DNA of 14,765 bases from UBA1756 sp045627805. Lineage in GTDB: Bacteria > Bacteroidota > Bacteroidia > Bacteroidales > WCHB1-69. A program made the position numbers and the translations under genes. This document shows positions 7,807 through 12,987 of the stretch, piece after piece. Position 1 is the first letter of the stretch; each line of letters starts with the position of its first letter. The notes under the pieces are model-generated. The model was given only the letters and a program-made list of their open reading frames with translations. It did no database searches and had not been told where the DNA came from. Location of the stretch: NCBI GenBank assembly GCA_045627805.1, contig JAZQOJ010000009.1, positions 1 to 14,765 on the forward strand, in the 5' to 3' direction.

Positions 7807-10800
7807 ATGACTAAAAATTACAAGTTAATCAACAACATTTTGGGTTGGCTCATCGGCATCTTTGCGTGTGCTGTCTATGTTATGACGGCGGAGCCGACTG
7901 CATCTTGGTGGGATTGCGGTGAGTACATCTCCACTGGCTACAAACTCTTAGTGGGGCATCCGCCTGGAGCACCCACCTTCCAGCTTCTCACGCGCGTGTT
8001 CACGATGTTTGCCGGCGGCGACGTCACCAAGATCGCCTTCTGCGCCAACTGTCTCTCCGCCCTTGCGAGCGGGCTGACCATTATGTTCCTGTTCTGGACA
8101 ATCACGATGCTGGGGCGCAAGCTGGTGGCCAAGACGGGCGAGATGACGACGGGAAAGGCGATTGCCGTTTTCGGTTCCGCTCTCGTGGGCGGTCTCACTT
8201 ACACCTTCACCGACACCTTCTGGTTCTCGGCGGTGGAAGGCGAAGTATATGCGCTGTCATCGTTCTTCACAGCCCTCGTCTTCTGGTGCATTCTGAAATG
8301 GGATTTCGAGTACGATGATCCCAAAGCGAATGTCAATCCGAACCGATGGATTATCTTAATTGCTTATCTGATAGGACTTTCCATTGGAGTTCACTTGTTG
8401 AACTTGCTGACCATTCCGGCCGTTGTTCTCATCGTTTATTTCAAGCTCTCGAAGCAGGCAACTGGCTGGGGCGTTGCCCTGTCGATGGCCATCATCTCGT
8501 TTGTGGCGGGATTCTTCTGTCCCACCTGGGCGATGTTCGCCATCTGGCTTCTCATCACCCTTCCTCTTACCGTGATGTGCTACAAGAGAGGCGTGTTCGG
8601 CTCGAAGGCCGAATGGGGCGTGTTTCTCTCCATCTGCGGAGGATTCGTGCTCGTCGGCGTCATCCTTTGGGGCATCATCCCGATGATCGTCAACCTCGCT
8701 GGCAAGTTCGAGATTTTCTTTGTCAACAGTTTCCATCTGCCGTTCCACAGCGGAAGCATCATCTTCTTCCTCATTCTGGCGGCCATCATTTTCTTAGGGC
8801 TGTATTTCGGCTACAAACGTCAGAAATCGCTGCTGTTAGCCACTACCTACAGCTTCCTTTTCCTGCTCATCGGCTATTCCACCTTCTTCATTCTCGTCAT
8901 CCGTTCCAATGCGAACCCCACCATTGACGAGAACAATCCGGAAGATGCCGTGTCGCTCCTCGCCTACCTCAACCGCGAGCAGTACGGCGAAACTCCCTTC
9001 CTCTACGGAGCCACCTGCAACTCGCTGCCTTACGAATACAAAGAAGGCGATGCCGTTTATGCAAGAGACAATGAATCAGGAAGATACATTGAAACCGAAC
9101 GTCATCTGGATCCTCAGTACAAAGGCGACCAGAAACGCTTTATGCCCCGCCTTTACAGTCCGGACCCGAAGCACAAGCGCAACTACGCCGACTGGATTTA
9201 CTCCGACTCTCCGGAGAAGGCGAACCGGATGGTGAACTCCACGAAGATACCCACTTACGAAGAGAACATCACCTTTATGCACCGTTACCAGTTCTACTAT
9301 ATGTATTTCCGTTACTTTATGTGGAACTTCTCGGGCCGCCAGAACGACTTCCAGGGCACGGGCGGCGAGCTGGAAGGCAACTGGATCACCGGCATTCCCG
9401 CCATCGACCGCGCTTTCCTCGGCGACCAGCCCGACGGAGTGGCCTCAATGGCGAGCAAGGGCACCAACAAGTACTACCTGCTTCCGCTCATCCTGGGGCT
9501 TATCGGAGCCATCTTCTACACCACCCGCGACACGCAGAACTCTTTCATCGTGTTCCTGCTTTTCATTATGACCGGTCTGGCCATCGGCTTCTACCTCAAT
9601 ATGTACGCCTATCAGCCGCGTGAGCGCGACTATGCGTTTGCGGCCTCGTTCTACGCCTTCTCCATCTGGATCGGCTTTGGCGTTTACGCTCTCTATTCTT
9701 TCTTTGAAAAAATGAAGAGCAAAGCGGTACAGGTTGCTGCGCCCGTGCTCATCACGCTCATCTGCGTCGGCCTCGTGCCCGGCATTATGGCCAACCAGAA
9801 CTGGGACGACCACAACCGCGCCAACCGTTACACCGCCCTGGCCACGGCAAAGGCGTACCTCGACTCGTGCGAGCCCAACGCCATCATCTTCACGATGGGC
9901 GACAACGACACCTTCCCTTTGTGGTACGCACAGGAAGTGGAAGGATACCGCACCGACGTGCGCGTCTGCAACCTCAGCTTGCTCAACGCCGGCTGGTACG
10001 TTGACCAGATGAAACGAAAGGCCTACGACTCCGAACCGCTGCCCATCTCGATGTCGTGGGAACAGTACCGCGACGGCAGCCGCAACGAGGTTTACCTGCG
10101 CCAAGCCACCGGGAGCGATCCCGCAATGGACATCAAGGCCGTGATGGAAATCATCAAGAAACCCGACCTCGACGGACAGCCACGCATCAGCGGCGACAAC
10201 CGTATGGTGAACCGCTACTACGCTTACCTCGGCCAAGACATCAGCAACCGTTTCAGCATCAAGGTTGACAAAGAAAAAGTGCTGAAAACGGGAACCGTGA
10301 AGCCCGAAAACGAGAAATTCATCGTCAATGAGATGAACTGGATCTCGAAGGACAACCGCATCTCGCGCAGCTTCCTCATTATGATGGACATCCTGGCTAC
10401 CAACGACTGGAACCGTCCCATCTACTTTGCGAAAACAACTGACGAGTTCTTCGGTTTGGACGACTACCTGCAAGACGAGGGTTTCGCCTACCGACTGGTG
10501 CCGATGATCCGCAAGAAAAACGCTGACACCGACATCCTGTACGACCGCGTGATGAACGTTTTCGACGACCACAGCCGTCCCGACCGTTTCAAGAATCCGG
10601 AGGCCTACAAAAACCACACTCCCTACGAGTACCAGTGGGGCGGCCTGAACGACCCGCGCGTTTACAATCCGGAAGACAACCTCCGCGTTTGCCTTACCAT
10701 TCAGGGAATGCACAACGGGCTGGCTCGCCAACTCATTCACGAGTACCAGCAGTTAGACTCCAACGCGACCGGTGGAATCGAGAAACTGCAACACGCCGAA

Positions 10801-11481
10801 AACGTGCTCGACCATCTCCAGAAACTCCTGCCCGACAACGTGCTGCCATACAAAAACAATTTCTATCACTACTACACTATGCGTATGATTGAGGTCGCCG
10901 ACCTTTACGACGAAATCCGCGAGGCCGACAAGCAGCACCAGTTGAACGATGCCGAACTGGCAAAGAAAGCCAAAGACGTGCGCAACATCATCGCGGCACA
11001 CATCAAGGCCGAGCTTGACTTCTACAACCGCTCAAGCGAAAAGACGAGAGAAGTTCATAAAGAAGATATTGACTTGATTTACAACCAGTTCCTACCTGCG
11101 TTGGCGGAAGGAGACCCGGAATGTGTGCAGGGACTTCCGCTCGCCAAGACGGCGAAGTCGTACTTCACCAAAATCCGTACCATCATTGAGCAGTACTCCT
11201 CTCAGTTGGTGCAGATGATTGACAACTACCAGCCCTACGTTCGCGAAATCTACAGCGACCCGAACCTTGAGCAGGTACAGAAAGAGGCCAAGAAAGCCGA
11301 ATACGACGACAACATTGGCAAACTTTACAGCGAACTGCAACAACAGGTAGGGATGTTCAACCAGATGACGAAAGCGATTGCCGGCTGCGGCGACCGAGCC
11401 CTTGAGGAGGAAGCGCTCCAAATCAAGGCCAGCGCCGACAAGCATTTGGCCACCATCCGACAGAAACTGAACATTCAATAA
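7807..11481 (+). CDS. DUF2723 family polytopic membrane protein (putative glycosyltransferase, TMEM260-like)
   Basis: A 1224-aa protein. The N-terminal half (about 10-680) has many hydrophobic segments, and the C-terminal half is soluble and largely helical. Residues 28-56 carry the family's first block: AEPTASWWDCGEY with D36 and E39 in the first outer loop, then VGHPPGAP (49-56). Other conserved blocks are QPRERDYAF (603-611), TMGDNDTFPLWYAQ (696-709) and NDWNRPIYFA in the soluble part. The DUF2723 family is related to eukaryotic TMEM260, a protein O-mannosyltransferase, and has the GT-C-like layout of an acidic residue in the first external loop. A lipid-sugar-dependent glycosyltransferase role in the inner membrane is therefore likely, but donor and acceptor are unknown. 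Length is normal for Bacteroidota members. The gene stands alone, with its own promoter box and a strong terminator after the stop. Confidence 0.85.
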   Translation: MTKNYKLINNILGWLIGIFACAVYVMTAEPTASWWDCGEYISTGYKLLVGHPPGAPTFQLLTRVFTMFAGGDVTKIAFCANCLSALASGLTIMFLFWTITMLGRKLVAKTGEMTTGKAIAVFGSALVGGLTYTFTDTFWFSAVEGEVYALSSFFTALVFWCILKWDFEYDDPKANVNPNRWIILIAYLIGLSIGVHLLNLLTIPAVVLIVYFKLSKQATGWGVALSMAIISFVAGFFCPTWAMFAIWLLITLPLTVMCYKRGVFGSKAEWGVFLSICGGFVLVGVILWGIIPMIVNLAGKFEIFFVNSFHLPFHSGSIIFFLILAAIIFLGLYFGYKRQKSLLLATTYSFLFLLIGYSTFFILVIRSNANPTIDENNPEDAVSLLAYLNREQYGETPFLYGATCNSLPYEYKEGDAVYARDNESGRYIETERHLDPQYKGDQKRFMPRLYSPDPKHKRNYADWIYSDSPEKANRMVNSTKIPTYEENITFMHRYQFYYMYFRYFMWNFSGRQNDFQGTGGELEGNWITGIPAIDRAFLGDQPDGVASMASKGTNKYYLLPLILGLIGAIFYTTRDTQNSFIVFLLFIMTGLAIGFYLNMYAYQPRERDYAFAASFYAFSIWIGFGVYALYSFFEKMKSKAVQVAAPVLITLICVGLVPGIMANQNWDDHNRANRYTALATAKAYLDSCEPNAIIFTMGDNDTFPLWYAQEVEGYRTDVRVCNLSLLNAGWYVDQMKRKAYDSEPLPISMSWEQYRDGSRNEVYLRQATGSDPAMDIKAVMEIIKKPDLDGQPRISGDNRMVNRYYAYLGQDISNRFSIKVDKEKVLKTGTVKPENEKFIVNEMNWISKDNRISRSFLIMMDILATNDWNRPIYFAKTTDEFFGLDDYLQDEGFAYRLVPMIRKKNADTDILYDRVMNVFDDHSRPDRFKNPEAYKNHTPYEYQWGGLNDPRVYNPEDNLRVCLTIQGMHNGLARQLIHEYQQLDSNATGGIEKLQHAENVLDHLQKLLPDNVLPYKNNFYHYYTMRMIEVADLYDEIREADKQHQLNDAELAKKAKDVRNIIAAHIKAELDFYNRSSEKTREVHKEDIDLIYNQFLPALAEGDPECVQGLPLAKTAKSYFTKIRTIIEQYSSQLVQMIDNYQPYVREIYSDPNLEQVQKEAKKAEYDDNIGKLYSELQQQVGMFNQMTKAIAGCGDRALEEEALQIKASADKHLATIRQKLNIQ

Positions 11482-11500
11482 CAAAGTTTCGCCAACCCAG

Positions 11501-11536
11501 AAGGGTGTCGCCTGCCAAGCAAGCGACACCCTTTTT
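11501..11536 (+). terminator. Rho-independent terminator of the DUF2723 gene
   Basis: AAGGGTGTCGC (11501-11511) pairs perfectly with GCGACACCCTT (11523-11533). A run of five T (11532-11536) follows, starting 20 bases after the stop codon. The loop can form a further TGC/GCA pairing. This is the strongest terminator in the window. Confidence 0.9.
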
Positions 11537-11575
11537 CGTATCGGAATTGTCCCCTTTCATCTTGTATTATAATTA

Positions 11576-11623
11576 GTGAACTGTGAGCTGTGAACTGTGA
11601 TGTTGAATTGTTGAATTGTTGAA
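11576..11623. repeat. Short tandem heptads (GTGAACT) and octads (TTGAATTG)
   Basis: Three heptads, GTGAACT, GTGAGCT and GTGAACT, run from 11576 to 11596. A degenerate GTGA follows, then two full TTGAATTG octads and a partial one (11603-11623). They end exactly where the first 83-bp unit begins. The arrangement parallels the GACTTNN heptads placed just before the diverged copies at 4204. Confidence 0.75.
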
Positions 11624-11963
11624 TCGACGAACGAAGCGAGTGCAAAGACAAAATTCATTTTGGGCTTTGCCGAGCAAGGAGGAGAAAAGCGAGCGCAGCG
11701 AGATAGTCGACGAACGAAGCGAGAGCAAAGACAAAATTCATTTTGGGCTTTGCCGAGCAAGGAGGAGAAAAGCGAGCGCAGCAAGATAATCGACGAACGA
11801 AGCGAGTGCAAAGACAAAATTCATTTTGGGCTTTGCCGAGCAAGGAGGAGAAAAGCGAGCGCAGCGAGATAATCGACGAACGAAGCGAGTGCAAAGACAA
11901 AATTCATTTTGGGCTTTGCCGAGCAAGGAGGTGAAAAGCGAGCGCAGCGAGATAATCGACGAA
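11624..11963. repeat. Tandem array of four 83-bp units plus an 8-bp partial unit
   Basis: Units start at 11624, 11707, 11790 and 11873, each exactly 83 bp and beginning TCGACGAACGAAGCGAG. A fifth start (TCGACGAA) at 11956 is cut off. The units differ at only four positions that I can find: T/A at unit position 18, A/T after GGAGG, G/A in GCAGC(G/A)AG, and the last base. Each unit holds a potential hairpin, GCAAAG/CTTTGC outside and CAAAA/TTTTG inside with loop TTCA, followed by AAGGAGG and GCGAGCGCAGCGAG. Because 83 is not a multiple of 3, the frame changes at every unit. The minus-strand ORFs across the array (up to about 119 codons) are therefore not credible genes. Confidence 0.95.
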
Positions 11964-11978
11964 TTCCTGAAACTTTTA

Positions 11979-12010
11979 TTTGAAATTTTCGGAAAAACGA
12001 CGTAATTTTG
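11979..12010 (+). promoter_or_regulatory. Orphan promoter, TTTG-N20-TAATTTTG
   Basis: TTTG at 11979-11982 and TAATTTTG at 12003-12010 are separated by 20 bases. Both boxes and their spacing fit the Bacteroidota consensus, better than any other promoter in the window. Transcription would start near 12015, just right of the 83-bp array, with no ATG before the hairpin at 12114-12131. Confidence 0.5.
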
Positions 12011-12106
12011 CACCGCTTTTTGTGAAAATTCACACAGAAGCCATCCACCCATTGTAGAACTAATTTTAACAAAAGACCAACAGGATAAAAAACACACTAT
12101 AACATA

Positions 12107-12136
12107 TTGACATAAAAGCGTTTTCGCTTTTCTTTG
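12107..12136 (+). promoter_or_regulatory. Promoter-like signal for the structured RNA, with a hairpin in the spacer
   Basis: TTG (12107-12109) is followed, after 19 bases, by TTTCTTTG (12129-12136), one mismatch from TAnnTTTG. A start near 12140 would place the transcript's 5' end at the base of the long stem. The spacer contains a perfect 7-bp inverted repeat, AAAAGCG-TTTT-CGCTTTT (12114-12131). That hairpin could instead act as a terminator for transcription arriving from the promoter at 11979. The two readings are not mutually exclusive. Confidence 0.4.
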
Positions 12137-12137
12137 T

Positions 12138-12246
12138 GCACGGAAATCGCCAAATTTTCTAAACTGTCACAGAAAGAAAGCAGAAACGCTCACGAGCAAT
12201 CGTGGGCTTTCTTATTTGTGACATAGGTTTTGGCGAACCTCCGTGC
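12138..12246 (+). ncRNA. Candidate structured RNA of about 110 nt (nested stems, GCAA tetraloop)
   Basis: Five nested pairings are visible. P1 is GCACGGA (12138-12144) with TCCGTGC (12240-12246). P2 is TCGCCAAA (12147-12154) with TTTGGCGA (12229-12236). P3 is TGTCACA (12165-12171) with TGTGACA (12217-12223). P4 is AAGAAAGC (12174-12181) with GCTTTCTT (12206-12213). P5 is CACGA (12191-12195) with TCGTG (12200-12204), closed by a GCAA tetraloop. That is 35 base pairs without a mismatch inside any stem, joined by small asymmetric internal loops. Such nesting is far beyond chance for intergenic DNA. I do not recognise an established family: it does not match SRP RNA, 6S RNA, tmRNA, an attC site or a common riboswitch. 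It could be a standalone small RNA, a leader of the downstream operon, or the fold of a small mobile element. Confidence 0.6.
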
Positions 12247-12254
12247 GAATAAAA

Positions 12255-12287
12255 AGTTCCACGATTTTTTTATGTCTTTTTGGAACT
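12255..12287 (+). other. Hairpin downstream of the structured RNA
   Basis: AGTTCCA (12255-12261) pairs with TGGAACT (12281-12287), and the loop between them contains a seven-T run (12265-12271). The bases CCACGATT (12259-12266) overlap this stem and could instead pair with AATCGTGG (12198-12205) of the upstream element. The two folds exclude each other. Confidence 0.4.
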
Positions 12288-12346
12288 GCGAAAACTGTTG
12301 ATGGAAAAGAACCAAAAAGAACCTAACATCCTGATATAAAAGAATA

Positions 12347-12354
12347 TAATTTTG
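12347..12354 (+). promoter_or_regulatory. -7 promoter box for the 203-aa gene
   Basis: TAATTTTG matches TAnnTTTG and lies 19 bases before the ATG at 12374, leaving a leader of only about 14 bases. The -33 position shows no TTG, so it may be weak or work together with upstream transcription. Confidence 0.4.
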
Positions 12355-12373
12355 TAAACCTAAAAATAAAAGT

Positions 12374-12985
12374 ATGAGTACATTTAATGAGTTTATTGAC
12401 ACCTACTTGGAGCGGGGCTTCGGCTCGATGAACAAGAATGATTTTGAAGTGGCTATCTTCAATTATTTGATTACTGAAAGAGATGAATACAAAAAGAAAA
12501 GCAACTACGAAATCAGCATTTTGCTTCGTATTCCAGAGACAAAAGTAAAAAGACTTCGTTATGAAGCCGCTTTGAAAAAAGGGAACAATAATGAAGCCGA
12601 CTTGAAAGCACGTGTGGTGGAACAGATTAAACAAGCGAGAATTAGAGAAGATGGTAAAAAGATAATCTTCCAAGTGGAGGACGTTCTTCTCAAAACCTAT
12701 ATCTCTTCTTTGTTAAAGAAACACGGATGTGCTTGCGACGGCTCGTTCAGCCCAGAAATTGTGGCTATTAATGCGGATGACTACCCATATTTGTTAGAGG
12801 AAATCTATTCTAAAGAGGAGTATGCGAAACTGAAGAAACAGATGTATACTACAAAGGCCTATAAAACAATGGGGAAACTTCTTGAAGGGGTGGCACAGGG
12901 CTTTATGGGAGAAGCGGGAGCAAACTTGTGCAATCTAACAATAAGTGGTGTAACAGAATTATTGAAAAAACTTAATACCAAATAA
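12374..12985 (+). CDS. Uncharacterised 203-aa protein with helix-turn-helix-like segment
   Basis: I do not recognise a named family. The protein has no signal peptide and is Lys/Glu-rich and mostly helical. An N-terminal block, FGSMNKNDFEVAIFNYL (16-32), looks conserved in character. It is followed by SNYEISILLRIPETKVKRLR (43-62), which has the spacing of a helix-turn-helix (first helix, IPET turn, basic second helix) and suggests DNA or RNA binding. A middle domain with predicted alternating strands and helices (about 95-160) includes KKIIFQVEDVLLKTYISSLL and the cysteines C119 and C121. The last 40 residues (GKLLEGVAQGFMGEAGANLC and on) are rich in Gly and Ala and amphipathic, perhaps an interaction or membrane-touching helix. 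The stop is two bases from the next ATG, so translation of the two genes is probably coupled. Lower GC than the genes to the left suggests a different history. A regulator of the downstream surface gene, or a defence-type protein, are both guesses. Confidence 0.8.
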   Translation: MSTFNEFIDTYLERGFGSMNKNDFEVAIFNYLITERDEYKKKSNYEISILLRIPETKVKRLRYEAALKKGNNNEADLKARVVEQIKQARIREDGKKIIFQVEDVLLKTYISSLLKKHGCACDGSFSPEIVAINADDYPYLLEEIYSKEEYAKLKKQMYTTKAYKTMGKLLEGVAQGFMGEAGANLCNLTISGVTELLKKLNTK

Positions 12986-12987
12986 TT

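Noticed and set aside
9445..10740. Minus-strand ORF of 431 codons inside the DUF2723 gene
   Set aside because: The DUF2723 frame is continuous with recognisable motifs. The antisense product is Val/His-rich, as expected from reading a GC-rich gene backwards.
11624..11963. CRISPR array
   Set aside because: Units are contiguous and nearly identical over the full 83 bp, with no variable spacers, and there are no cas genes nearby.
11641..11963. AAGGAGG motifs in each 83-bp unit as ribosome binding sites
   Set aside because: No start codon with a credible ORF follows at the right distance on the plus strand, and Bacteroidota rarely rely on Shine-Dalgarno sequences.
11557..12097. Several overlapping minus-strand ORFs of 81-119 codons across the repeat array
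   Set aside because: They share the same peptide in shifting frames because the 83-bp unit is not a multiple of 3. They have no promoter or homology cue and are explained by the repeat.
12138..12246. Retron msr-msd RNA or integron attC site
   Set aside because: No reverse transcriptase or integrase gene is in the window. The attC core sites (GTTRRRY/RYYYAAC) are not found at the stem ends, and the nested single-stem layout does not match a retron RNA.
12138..12246. SRP RNA or 6S RNA
   Set aside because: The SRP domain IV signature around a GGAA loop is absent. The element is too short for 6S RNA and lacks its large central bubble.
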